From Acidimicrobiia bacterium (GTDB lineage Bacteria > Actinomycetota > Acidimicrobiia > Spongiisociales > ZC4RG35), in contig BPGJ01000004.1 of NCBI GenBank assembly GCA_026002975.1, forward strand, positions 124,001-188,000: a stretch of DNA of 64,000 nt, given 5' to 3'. Below the pieces are notes generated by a model. The model did no database searches. It had not been told where the DNA came from and saw nothing but the letters and a program-made list of their open reading frames with translations. The position numbers were made by a program, and so were the translations under genes. Shown piece after piece: positions 17,994 to 27,361 of this stretch; position 1 is the first letter of the stretch; each line of letters begins with the position of its first letter.

Positions 17994-20275
17994 CTACCCG
18001 CCTCCGGTCTGGTGGTGGCGGTCGGGGATCGGTAGGGCATCTCCGGCTGTGATCGGCTCGCCACGGAGGAGCTGTCCGCCGAAGGAGTTGGCGAGGACGG
18101 CGGTGACCGAGGCGATCATCGCCACCATGGCCCAGACCGGAGACACCAGGCCGGTGGTGGCGGCGGGAACGCCGATCCCGTTGAAGCTGAACGCCAGCAC
18201 CAGGTTCTGTTTGGTCTTGCGGTAGCTCTTCAAGCCGATCTGGTAGGCGTCGAGGACGGAGGTGAGCCGGTCGGTGACCACCACCACGTCGGCCGACTCG
18301 ATGGCGATGTCGGTGCCGGTGCCGACGGCCACCCCTACGTCGGCTTGGGTGAGGGCGGGGGCGTCGTTGATGCCGTCTCCCACCATCATCACCCGGTGGC
18401 CCTCTCGCTGGAGACGCCGGATCTCGGCGGCCTTCTGGTCGGGCAGCACGCCGGCCAGCACCTGGGAGATCCCCACCCGGTAGGCCACCGACCGGGCCGT
18501 GCGATGGTTGTCGCCGGTGATCATCACCGGGGTGAGTCCGGCGTCCTTCACCCGTCGGATGGTTTCTTCGGCGTCCGGTTTCAGGGCGTCGGCGACTGCG
18601 ATCAGGCCGACCGGCCTCCGGTCGGAGGCGACCGCGATCACGGTCTGGCCTTCGTTCTCCAGGCGTTGCTGATCGTCCTGGAGGCAGGAGAGGTCTACGC
18701 CCAAGTCGACCAGCCAGCTCGGTTTGCCTACCACGACCCTGGCGCCGTCGACGTTTCCTTCCACCCCCAGCCCGGTGTGGGACTCGAAGTCGGTGGCGAT
18801 GGGAAAGTCGATCTCCCCGGCGGCGTCTTCCACCGCCCGGGCGAGGGGATGTTCGCTGTTGGCCTCCACCGCCGCGGCCAGGCGGAGCACGTCCTCCTCG
18901 GTGGAGCCGGCGGCGGGGATAACCGTTTCCACGGTGGGTTCACCCCGGGTGATGGTGCCGGTCTTGTCGAACACCACCATGTCGATGGCGGACATGACCT
19001 GGAAAGCCTCCCCGGAACGCATGAGGATGCCCCGTCGGGCGGCCTCTCCTCCCCCGCGGATGGTGGCCAGGGGGGTGGCCATACCTAGAGCGCAGGGATA
19101 CCCCATGACCAGGGCGGCCAGACCGGCCAGCAGCGCCCGGTTCCAGTCGGGTCCCGACCCGAACAACGCGGGGAGGATCGCCCAGCCCGAGAACCCAGCG
19201 GCGGCGAACACCAGGACTCCCGGCACGTAGAACCGGAGGACGGTGTCCACCAGCTGGAGGACCCCGGGCCGGAGACTCCGAGCCTCTTCGATCGAACGGG
19301 CGACCTGGGAAAGGAACGACTCCTCCCCCACTCGGGTCACCTCCACCACCAGGGTCCCCGGTCTGGTTGATCGAACCCCCGATCACCTCGTCTCCGACGA
19401 CCTTCTCGGTGGGGATCGGCTCGCCGGTGACCAGGGCCTCGTTCACCCGCCGAAGCGCCGGCGACCACCCGCCCGTCGACTGGGATCGATTCACCCCGGC
19501 CGGATCCGAACCCGGTCGCCCACCGCCACATCGTCGATCGGAACCTCGACCTCCCTCCCGTCCCTCAGCACCCGGGCGGTGTCCGGGCGCAGGGCCATCA
19601 GCCGGCGCACCGCCTGGGAGGCCTTGGTGCGGACCACTAGCGACGAGTAGTGGGACAGGATGTGGTAGGTGGTGACCAGAGTCGCGGCTCCGAAGAAGTC
19701 CCCCACCGGAAATCGTCCAGGACGAAGATCCCCAACAGGCCCTCCGGTCAGGCCGGCGAAAGCGGCGAACTCCAACAGGACGTGCTGGTTCAAGATGCCC
19801 CTCCACAGTGACGCCCAAGCCATCCTCTTGATGAACCCCACCCCGTCACGAACATGGTCACCAGCGCCAGCGCCAACAACACCCAGGGGGAGTACGGGGA
19901 TCGTCACCAGGTCGAGCCACATGCCGACCGCCATCAGGAGGATGCTCGACCCCGACAGGGAGGCGGCGACGATCAGTCGTCTCCGCTCGGCGGTTCGAGT
20001 TCGGCGGCTTCCTCCTCGAACGTCCGCACCTTCTCGGGATCGCGGTAGGTGTATCCGATCTCCTCCAAGGTGCGTCGGAGCCTGTCGAGTGTGACCCGGG
20101 TGGGGTCGTAGCGGATCACCCCCTCCTCGTGGGCCAAGGACACCCCGACCTCGTAGACACCGTCGATGCGGGCATAGGCCCTCTCGATGGTCGAGGTGCA
20201 GAACGAACAGGACATCCCGCCGATCTTCATTCGGAAGACCGCCCCGGTGTCCCCGGTTGTCGGTCGGTCCGTCAC
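17994..20275 (-). CDS. heavy-metal-translocating P-type ATPase (P1B), multiply frameshifted
   Basis: Reading the frames together gives one protein of about 760 residues. Order: an N-terminal HMA domain (KIGGMSCSFCTSTIERAY, CxxC metal site); membrane helices starting RLIVAASLSGSSILLMAVG; the actuator domain with VTGEPIPTEKVVGDEVIGGS; a membrane metal motif reading GYPCALGMATPLA; the phosphorylation site FDKTGTITRGEP; HP motif SEHPLARA; MITGDNHRTA; and VGDGINDAPAL. It pumps a metal cation, probably Cu(I), out of the cytosol. The canonical CPC is YPC here. At least five single-base shifts (near 19350, 19500, 19720, 19860, 19977) lie in its first third. Coupled to a CopZ-like gene upstream. Confidence 0.85.
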
Positions 20276-20496
20276 TCGTAGCCCTGGGGGTCGAACCCGG
20301 CGACTCGGATCCGTTCCCTGATCACCTCCTCGGCCACCCGGTCCGAGTCGAACCGCACCCTCACCCGACCCGTCTCGTAGTCGGCGTGTGCTCTGATCAC
20401 CCCGTCCAAGCTGGCCAGGGCGCGTCCCAGGTTGTCCGCGCATCCGGTGCAGTGGAAACCCCGCACCTCGATGATCATCTCGACCGTGTTCGCCAT
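20272..20496 (-). CDS. heavy-metal-associated (HMA) domain protein, CopZ-like
   Basis: A 74-residue single-domain protein with the metal-binding loop GFHCTGCADNLGRAL (CxxC) and a beta-alpha-beta-beta-alpha-beta pattern ending RIRVAGFDPQGYE. It probably carries Cu(I) or another soft metal in the cytosol to the P-type ATPase encoded next. The stop codon overlaps that gene's GTG start (GTGA), so the two are co-translated. The loop has CTGC rather than CxSC, which is within family variation. Confidence 0.8.
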   Translation of the reverse strand: MANTVEMIIEVRGFHCTGCADNLGRALASLDGVIRAHADYETGRVRVRFDSDRVAEEVIRERIRVAGFDPQGYE

Positions 20497-20523
20497 CGCC
20501 TTCCCAGATGCCGCCGTCGCGGT

Positions 20524-20572
20524 TTTTTATGACGCAAAACCGCCCAACTTGGTCGGTTTTGCGTCATAAAAA
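20524..20572. repeat. long AT-armed perfect palindrome
   Basis: Two 19-base arms (TTTTTATGACGCAAAACCG and its exact complement) flank an 11-base loop, CCCAACTTGGT. The hairpin follows the 3' end of tRNA-Thr at 12 bases and precedes the CopZ-like gene start. It could end the tRNA transcript, but its T-runs lie on the 5' side of each strand, not the 3' side as in a standard intrinsic terminator. A dispersed intergenic repeat or protein-binding site is as likely. Confidence 0.7.
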
Positions 20573-20583
20573 CGGACAGAGGG

Positions 20584-20657
20584 AGCTGGCGGTGGGACTC
20601 GAACCCACGACCTGCTGATTACAAGTCAGCTGCTCTAGCCGTCTGAGCTACGCCAGC
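20584..20657 (-). tRNA. tRNA-Thr (anticodon TGT)
   Basis: On the minus strand the acceptor GCTGGCG pairs with CGCCAGC. The anticodon stem CTGA/TCAG holds loop CTTGTAA (anticodon TGT, decoding ACA), the T-arm is GTGGGTTCGAGTCCCAC and the discriminator is T. CCA is not encoded. Its first ten bases overlap the 3' end of rlmB. Confidence 0.95.
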
Positions 20658-21384
20658 TTGCGGACCCTGGCCACCTCGTAGCAGGCCAGCGCCGCGGCCA
20701 CCGAGGTGTTGAGGCTCTCCACCGGTCCCCAGCACCGGGATGGCGGCCAGCACCTGGCAGCGGTCCCGCACCAGCCGGTGGAGCCCCACCTCGGCACCCA
20801 ACACCAACGCTACCGGCTCCGCCAACAGATCCAACCCGAACAACGGCCCGGTCGCCCCGAGGGTCGAGACCCACCGTCCACACCCCTTTCCCGATCCAAG
20901 GTCCGCACCGTGTCGGCGACCGAAGACACCGCCCGCGATCCGGGTGTGCTCCAACGCCCCGGCGGCCACCTTGAACGCCGCCGCCGACACCGGCGCAGCC
21001 CGCCGGCGGGCCACCACCAGTCCGGGGGATCCCGGCGGCCGCCGCCCGAGCGGGCCACCGCACCCAGGGTGTGGGGGTCTTCCAGGTGGTCGAGCACCAC
21101 CAGCGCGGCCGGGGTCTCCTCGGCGATCAGATCCTCCAGGTCGGCGAAGGGGATCGGTCGGCAGCGGGCCACCACCCCTTGGGGGCGGCCGTCTCCGCCA
21201 ACTCGGGAGACGTCGTCGACCATCCGGACCGGGACGTCGGCTTCCTCCGCCCGGGTGAGGAGAGCCTTCAGCACGGTCCCGCCGGGCCCGCTCGACGATG
21301 AGCAGCTCGACCCGGCCGGCGACCAGGGCCGCCTCGACCCGCGTGGACTCCCTCTACCTCAGCGCCGTACCCAGCGGACGCCAT
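20648..21384 (-). CDS. rlmB: 23S rRNA (guanosine-2'-O)-methyltransferase RlmB (SpoU/TrmH family), multiply frameshifted
   Basis: Pieces in three frames read consecutively. The N-terminus is VEGVHAVEAALVAGRVELL, then LKALLTRAEEADVPVRMVDD, then LVVLDHLEDPHTLGAVAR (substrate-loop region). Next comes VARRRAAPVSAAAFKVAAGALEH, and the C-terminal SPOUT knot ends VESLNTSVAAALACYEVARV. These are the motif 1-3 elements of RlmB, which methylates the ribose of G2251-equivalent in 23S rRNA using SAM. At least four single-base shifts are needed; the start is approximate and overlaps the cysS end. The stop codon lies inside the tRNA-Thr gene. Context carD-ispF-cysS-rlmB is classical for actinobacteria. Confidence 0.8.
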
Positions 21385-22775
21385 CGGCGGTGTCCTCGAC
21401 CAGGATCCCGAACCCGGCGAGGCGTTCCCGGATCCCGTCGGCGGTGGCGAAGTCCCTCTCCTCCGCCCTGGCTCGGCTCCGCCGCTCCAGCAGCCCGGCC
21501 AGCACCCGCTCCGGTGGGCCTTCGGACGGGACCCCGAACTCGGCGGCCAAACCCGCCAGCCGGTCGGCCAGGTCCGACAGGTCGACGGCGCCGCTCCGCA
21601 AGCCCGAAGGACGTCGACCATCTCGTGGACCGCGGCTACCAGCCCGGGAGCCTCCCCACCGGCGTCGAGTACGCGGTTGGCTTCCCGGATCGTGTCGAAC
21701 AGAACCCCGAGCGCCTCGGGGGTTGCCGAAGTCGTCGTCCATGTGGGTCCGGAACCGGCCGATCACCTCTTCGTCGGGGCCGACCGCCGGCCGGGGCGCC
21801 CGCTCCAAGAACCGGCGCACCGGTCGAGCTGCGCCGCCGAGTCGTCGAGCAGCTCGCTGGAGAACTCCAACGGCGACCGGTAGTGGGCCCGCAGGTAGAG
21901 GAGCCTGACCGCCATGCCTCCCACCCGTCGATGGCGGCTTGGAGGTCGACGATGTGCCCGGTCGACTTGGACATCTTCTCGCCCGACAGGTTCACCATCC
22001 CGTTGGTGCAGCCAGTAGCGGGCAAACGGTTTTCCCGGTGGCTCCCTCCGACTGGGCGATCTCGTTCTCGTGGTGGGGGAAGATCAGGTCGACCCCGCCT
22101 CCGTGGATGTCGAACGTCTCCCCCAGGTACCGCATCGACATGGCAGAGCACTCGATGTGCCATCCGGGTCGGCCCGGACCCCACGGCGACTCCCAGGCGG
22201 GTTCGCCGGGTTTGGCGGCCTTCCACAGGGCGAAGTCGAGCGGGTCGGCCTTCTCCTCCGATATCTCGACCCGGGCCCGGCCAGCAGCTCGTCGGGGTCG
22301 CGTCCCGACAGCTTCCCGTAGTCGTCCAGCTTCCTCACCGAGAAGTAGACGTCGCCGTTGGACGCCGGGTAGGCGAGACCCCGGTCGATCAGCCGTTCGA
22401 TGAGTCGGATCATGTCGTCGATGTGCTCGGTGGCCTTCGGCTCCACGTCGGGAGGCTCCACCCCCAGAGCCTCGAACGCCCGGTGGAACTCGGCGGTCAT
22501 CCGGCGGGCCCGCTCCTCCCACGGCTCGCCGGCTTCGGCCGCGGCGGCGATGATCTTGTCCTCCACGTCGGTGATGTTCCTCACGTAGGTGACCTGGTAG
22601 CCCCGCCAACGGAGGTAACGCCGCACCAGGTCGAACACCACGGCGAAACGCCCGTGGCCGATGTGGGGGGACGACTGGACGGTCGGGCCGCACACGTACA
22701 TGCCCACCTTGGGCGGGTCGACCGGTTCGAACGGCTGGAGGTTCCTGCCCAGCGTGTTGTACAGGGTGAGGCCAT
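21359..22775 (-). CDS. cysS: cysteinyl-tRNA synthetase, multiply frameshifted
   Basis: Fragments in different frames reconstruct a ~470-residue CysRS. The N-terminus is [16 protein letters not shown] with [10 protein letters not shown], followed by the ATP-site PHIGHGR, then [19 protein letters not shown], the zinc-site region, [23 protein letters not shown], the KMSKS loop ([14 protein letters not shown]), and the C-terminal helical domain ending [14 protein letters not shown]. At least four one-base indels occur (near 22767, 22270, 22015 and 21720), including one right after the start codon in a C run. The full C-terminal domain and the neighbours argue for CysRS rather than the mycothiol ligase MshC. 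Confidence 0.85.
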
Positions 22776-22788
22776 GACTTGGTGGATG

Positions 22789-23275
22789 TTACGTTGCCTC
22801 ACCGTCGGTCACCGCGGTGACCACCGCCGCGGCGGCCACTCCTTCTCCCCGGCCGATGAACCCCAACCCGTCGGTGGTGGTGGCCTTCACCGACACCCGA
22901 TACGCCTCCAGACTCAGTGCCGATCCGAGACGCTCCCGCATCTGCTCCTGGAAGGCCCCCACCTTGACGTTCTCGGCGAGGACCGTCACGTCGACGTACA
23001 CCGGACGCACCCCGACCTGGAGAGCCATCTCGACGCATCTCTGGACGAGGTGGAGCGAGTCCACGTCCCGCCACCGTGAGTCGGTCGAAGGGAAGTGCAC
23101 CCCGAGGTCACCCAGGTTGGCGGCCCCCAGCAGCGCGTCGCACACCGCGTGGGCGACCACGTCTCCGTCGGAGTGGGCCACCATCCCCCTTTCAGAGTCG
23201 ACCACCACTCCCCCCCAACACCAGGGGCGGTGGTCCCCCCAGACGGTGGGCGTCGAAACCCCAGCCGACCCTCAC
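22789..23275 (-). CDS. ispF: 2-C-methyl-D-erythritol 2,4-cyclodiphosphate synthase, frameshifted
   Basis: MEP-pathway enzyme of isoprenoid synthesis, about 161 residues. The N-terminus [12 protein letters not shown] holds the zinc-binding Asp and His. It is separated by a slip in a 7-base C/G run near 23215 from the rest: [33 protein letters not shown], and [19 protein letters not shown]. Its GTG start overlaps the carD stop (GTGA). The ispD gene usually lying between carD and ispF is absent here. Confidence 0.88.
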
Positions 23276-23789
23276 GACTGGGCGTCGTCGAAGACGGGCA
23301 GGGCCCGTTCGAGCTTCTTTTCGGCTTCCTCCTCGTCGATGTCGAGGGCGAACTGCAGCTCGGAGGCCGATGGTGACCCGAGCCTTCGACAGCATCCGCT
23401 TCAACGCCGGTGAGATCCCCTTGGTCTGCTGGGCGTAGTTGAGGTCCCTCAGAAACCTCGGGCCACCTGGAAGATGTCGCCCGAGGTCATCTTCTCGTTG
23501 AGCACCTTGTACCAGCGGCTCCAGTTGGATCCCGCTCTCCTGGGGGTTCGCTCTTCAGGACCTGCAACACCTTCCGGGCCTGGTTCTTGGAGATGACCGG
23601 CCGGATCACCTCTTCGAACTTGTCGACCGGCACCATCACGGTGAGCTGTTCGGTGGCGATGTCGAGGACGAAGTAGTCCTTCTTCTCCCCGTCGAACTCC
23701 TGCTTCACCTTCTTGGCGATGGTGGCCGCGCCGTGCTGCGGGTGAACGACCTTGTCCCCGACGCCGTATTTCCCCTTCTTGGTCGCCAT
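23272..23789 (-). CDS. carD: CarD family RNA polymerase-binding regulator, frameshifted
   Basis: The N-terminal Tudor-like RNA-polymerase interaction domain (KYGVGDKVVHPQHGAATI ... KKDYFVLDIATEQLTVMVPVD) is intact. The helical DNA-contact domain is split over three frames by indels near 23545, 23460 and 23370. Corrected, it reads SNWSRWYKVLNEKMTSGDIF, RDLNYAQQTKGISPALKRML, then ELQFALDIDEEEAEKKLERA. About 172 residues, as in mycobacterial CarD, which stabilises open promoter complexes, chiefly at rRNA promoters. First gene of the carD-ispF-cysS-rlmB set. Confidence 0.88.
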
Positions 23790-23815
23790 GAGGGCTGTCA
23801 GTGTATCGGAGGCGG

Positions 23816-24886
23816 TCAGATGCCCTGCGGGGCCCAGTTCTCGGCCACCGCCAGGAGCCGGTCGAGGAAGTGCCGCAGGTGGGAGGCCCGGGTCGCGCCG
23901 ATCCCTTCCACCTTCTCGAAGTCGGCGGGGCTGGCCGCCAAGATGCGGGGCAGCTTCTTGAAGTGGCGGATCAGCTCTTCCCGCACCGGTTCTGGAAGTC
24001 TCCCCACTTTGGAGAGGATCCGGTAACCCCGGGGGGTCACCGGTTCGTCCAGGTCGGGGAACCCGATCACCTTCCCCACTTTCGCCGGGTCGTCGAGGTC
24101 GGTTTCGTCCATCTCCTGGAGCCGTTCGATGATCTTGGCCAGCGAGCGGATCCGCTGCGCCGACAGGTAGTCCCGGAGGGTCATCTCCTGCAGGTGGGTG
24201 ACGCCCCTCACCAGGTCGGCCAGCTGGATGTAGGCGAGCCGGCCTTCGTCTCCCAGGCTGACGGCCTCACGTTCGATCGCCTTACCCACCCGCCTGACCA
24301 GCTCGGCCCGCTGGATCAGGGTCACCGCGTTGCGGTAGGTGGCCAGGTTGGTCGCTTCGAGCTGGGTCAGGTTGGCCTCCGCCTCGTCGAGACGCCGACG
24401 GAGCCGGTCCAGGGTCTGCAGCTCCTGGTTGACTCGGGCCGCCACCTCGGTTGGACTGCGCAGCTCGATCTTCTGTCCGTCCAGGTAGAGGGTGGCGATC
24501 TTCCGGCCCTCCGAGACCGCGACGACAGGCCGTCCGGTCTGCAGAGCGATCCTCTGGGCGGTGCGGTGCCGGGCACCGGTCTCGTCGGATGGGATCTCGT
24601 TGGAGGGGACGAAATGCACGTTGGCGGCGATCAGGTTGTCGGCTTCGTCGTCGAGGATGATGCCGCCGTCCATCTTGGCCAGCTCGGCGAGGCGCGCCGG
24701 GGTGAAAGCCTGGGGCTGACGGAGCGGGAACCCGCCCGACGAGATGGCGTCGATGTCTTCGCCGTGACCGATGACGATGATCGCCCCTTTGCCCTGTTGG
24801 AGGATCCGTTCCAAGCCCTGTCGTAGCGGAGTGCCGGGGGCGAGACGCTCCAGCGTCCTCAGGGTCTTGGTGGAGTTCTGCGCCAC
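23816..24886 (-). CDS. disA: DNA integrity scanning diadenylate cyclase DisA
   Basis: About 356 residues. The N-terminal DAC domain (residues ~15-140) has GAIIVIGHGEDIDAISSGGF, the DGA-box as MDGGIILDDE, and the ATP-binding GARHRTAQRIA. A helical middle follows, then a C-terminal helix-hairpin-helix DNA-binding domain (KVEGIGATRASHLRHFLDRL). DisA condenses two ATP into c-di-AMP and is inhibited when bound to branched DNA. The Ala of the usual DGA motif is Gly here. A GTG start at 24886 is chosen; it lies just after the radA stop, the common radA-disA pair. Confidence 0.92.
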   Translation of the reverse strand: MAQNSTKTLRTLERLAPGTPLRQGLERILQQGKGAIIVIGHGEDIDAISSGGFPLRQPQAFTPARLAELAKMDGGIILDDEADNLIAANVHFVPSNEIPSDETGARHRTAQRIALQTGRPVVAVSEGRKIATLYLDGQKIELRSPTEVAARVNQELQTLDRLRRRLDEAEANLTQLEATNLATYRNAVTLIQRAELVRRVGKAIEREAVSLGDEGRLAYIQLADLVRGVTHLQEMTLRDYLSAQRIRSLAKIIERLQEMDETDLDDPAKVGKVIGFPDLDEPVTPRGYRILSKVGRLPEPVREELIRHFKKLPRILAASPADFEKVEGIGATRASHLRHFLDRLLAVAENWAPQGI

Positions 24887-24900
24887 GGAGCCGGAGGCTA

Positions 24901-26203
24901 TCAGGTCGCCGCTCTCACCGTCGGTGTAGCCAACCCTGCCATCGCCAAGGCTTCGGCCAGGGTGAGACGGACGCCTTCGGCGGGGGCCACCACCTGGGAG
25001 ACACCGAGCCGGCGGGCCTCCTCCTGCCGGGTGGCGGCCAACGACACGGGGCGCACCTCTCCGGCCAGACCCACCTCCCCCCACGCAGCCAGCGAGCTGA
25101 GCGGCCGGTACAGCGCCGACGACACCACCGCCAGCGCGACCGGCAGGTCGCAGGCCGGTTCGTCCAGACGCCAACCGCCCACCACGTTGACGTATACCTC
25201 GCTGTCCGCCAGCCCCACACCGCAGTGGCGGTCGAGCACCGCCAGGATCTGATGCACCCTCGACGCGTCGACTCCCCGGACGGACCGACGAGCCGGCTGG
25301 TGTGAGGTGGGCGCGACCAACGCCTGGATCTCCACCATCACCGGTCGGCGTCCGTCGATCGCGCAGAACGCCACCGTGCCGGGGACGTCGTCCCGCCAGT
25401 CGGCCAGGAAGGCCCGGGACGGGTCTTCGAGCTCCACCAGACCCTCGGCCCGCATATCGAAGAGCGCCACCCGGTGGGTCGGGCCGAACCGGTTCTTGAA
25501 GCTGCGGAGGGCCCGGAAACCCCGGTCGGGATCCCCTTCGAGGTAGAGGACCACGTCGACCATGTGCTCGAGCAGTTTCGGTCCCGCCAGGCCGCCGTCC
25601 TTGGTGACGTGGCCGACCAGCACCACGGGGGTGTCGGTGGTCTTGGCGAATCGGATCAGGCGGGACGCCGACTCCCGCACCTGGACCACCGATCCGGGGG
25701 CGGAGTCGAGGTCTCCCACCCCGACGGTCTGGATCGAGTCGACCACCAGCAGCCGGGCACCCACCTGGTGGGCTGCGGCCAGGATCCGGTCTACGTCGTC
25801 TTCGGCCACGACCATCACGTCGCCGGCCGAGACCCCCAGCCGCTCGCCCCGCAGGGCCACCTGCTCGACCGACTCCTCCGCGGTGGCCACCAGGGCGGGA
25901 CCGCCGGCATCCCGCATCTTCGACGACATCTGAAGAACCAGCGTGGACTTCCCGACTCCGGGCTCGCCACCCAGCAGGACCACCGAACCGGGCACCAGGC
26001 CCCCACCCAACACCCGGTCGAGCTCGGTCGAACCCGACGCGATCCTGGGCACCGCCGCGGGATCGACCTGGTCGAGACGGTGTACACGAGGCAGTTCCTG
26101 GTCGGTCGCCGCCTCCACCAGGGGAGCCGGGTGGTCGCAGCGGGGGACAGAACCCCATCCACTTGGGGGAGCTGTGGCCGCATTCGGAGCAACGGAACGG
26201 CAC
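24901..26203 (-). CDS. radA: DNA repair protein RadA, frameshifted near its start
   Basis: The zinc finger at the N-terminus (FRCSECGHSSPKWMGFCP ... RCDHP, a C4 motif) is separated by an extra C near 26150 from the rest. Next come a RecA-like ATPase with Walker A GGEPGVGKST, Walker B LLVVDSIQ, and the RadA-specific KNRFG motif (SFKNRFGPTHR). The C-terminal Lon-like domain (VGLADSEVYVNVVGGWRLDEP ... GEVGLAGEVRPV) ends it. About 434 residues. RadA drives branch migration in homologous recombination. Start GTG at 26203; disA follows immediately. Confidence 0.9.
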
Positions 26204-26233
26204 GGGTTCACCCTATCGGCGGGGTGTGACGGC

Positions 26234-26359
26234 TCACTCCCGAGAGCTCCTCAGCATGGCCCACACCACCAGGGCGACCAGCCCGGCCGCCAACACCAGC
26301 CCGGCGAGGATCGACCCCGGGGTCCAAGGTTCGGCCTGGCGCACCGCCCAAAGGAGCAT
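26234..26359 (-). CDS. putative 41-residue membrane peptide
   Basis: A short frame starting MLLWAVRQAEPWTPG and continuing with one strong hydrophobic helix (SILAGLVLAAGLVALVVWAM), ending LRSSRE. It lies between radA and the divergent zinc-ribbon gene. The single-span, positive-inside-less layout is plausible for a small membrane protein. Nothing else supports it, so it may be spurious. Confidence 0.3.
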   Translation of the reverse strand: MLLWAVRQAEPWTPGSILAGLVLAAGLVALVVWAMLRSSRE

Positions 26360-26396
26360 CGCGTGGCACAATACCCCGAGCCCCCAGGGAGGTTCC

Positions 26397-27356
26397 TTGG
26401 CCAGGTACGTGTGCGACAACTGTGGAGCCACCGTCGTCGACGAGCAGTTCTGCCCGACTTGCGGCGCGTGGATCGATCCGACCACCGAGATCGCCGAGGA
26501 ACACCCGGAAGAGGATCTCGAAGAGTTCCGGCTCGGTGAGCCACCCCCTCCCGACGAGATGCCCGAACCGCCGGTGCGGGTGCCCCGCCACGAGATCCCC
26601 TGCCCTTCGTGTGGGAGCCTGAACCCGGCGGGAAACCGTCATTGCGAGGAGTGCGGAGCTCGGCTCTCCCAGGGCGACCTGCCGGTGGCGCCCCGGCCCG
26701 CCGTGCAGATGACCGCCGGGGTTCGAGCCGCGATGGCGATCGCCGCGATCTTGGCCGGGGTGGTGTTCGTGGCGGTGCTGTTCAACATCTTCACCGGACC
26801 GTCGACCACCACGGTCGCCGCGGTCGAGACTACGACCACCACCGCAGCCGCACCCGAGCCGGGCCCGCTCGACGTCCTCAACGTGGACTGTTCGGTGCCG
26901 GGTCTGTCCGGGTTCAGCTGCGCCAATCTGGTCGACGGCGGCGACGGCGAATACCAGATCAACTGGGAGACCCTGGAAGAGGGTCAGCAGGTGACGATCG
27001 ATCTGATCTTCGCCGAGCCGATGGTGGTGACCGGCATTTTCTGGGAGAACCTCCCCGAGGGTGACCGCTTCTACCAGAACTACCGGGCCCAGGCGATCTC
27101 GGTGGTGGATGGCACCCCGAACGCGGTGCCCTACACGGTGAGGTTGTTGGACCAGCCGGGGATCCAGGCGATCGACTACGCGTCGCTCCGCACCTTGAAG
27201 CTGAGCATCACCATCGACACCGCGTATCCGCCTCAGGAACGTAACGGGCAGATCTACAGCGAGATCGCCATCCGGGAGATCACCCCGATCGGATACCCGG
27301 CTGCCGAGCTCACCACCCCCACCACCGCCGGGACCACCACCACGACGGCTCCCTGA
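26397..27356 (+). CDS. zinc-ribbon membrane protein with discoidin/NADase-type glycan-binding-like domain
   Basis: About 319 residues. Two cytoplasmic zinc ribbons (VCDNCGATVVDEQFCPTCGAW and IPCPSCGSLNPAGNRHCEECG) precede one membrane helix (AMAIAAILAGVVFVAVLFNIF). A Thr-rich linker then leads to an extracellular beta-sandwich (SCANLVDGGDGEYQINWETL ... TIDLIFAEPMVVTGIFWENL). That resembles the NADase-type glycan-binding (discoidin-like) domain found in actinobacterial zinc-ribbon proteins. A TTG start is chosen because AGGGAGG sits at a good distance upstream and the first CxxC begins a few residues later. Probably a surface carbohydrate-binding sensor or scaffold; exact role unknown. Confidence 0.7.
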   Translation: MARYVCDNCGATVVDEQFCPTCGAWIDPTTEIAEEHPEEDLEEFRLGEPPPPDEMPEPPVRVPRHEIPCPSCGSLNPAGNRHCEECGARLSQGDLPVAPRPAVQMTAGVRAAMAIAAILAGVVFVAVLFNIFTGPSTTTVAAVETTTTTAAAPEPGPLDVLNVDCSVPGLSGFSCANLVDGGDGEYQINWETLEEGQQVTIDLIFAEPMVVTGIFWENLPEGDRFYQNYRAQAISVVDGTPNAVPYTVRLLDQPGIQAIDYASLRTLKLSITIDTAYPPQERNGQIYSEIAIREITPIGYPAAELTTPTTAGTTTTTAP

Positions 27357-27361
27357 ACGGT

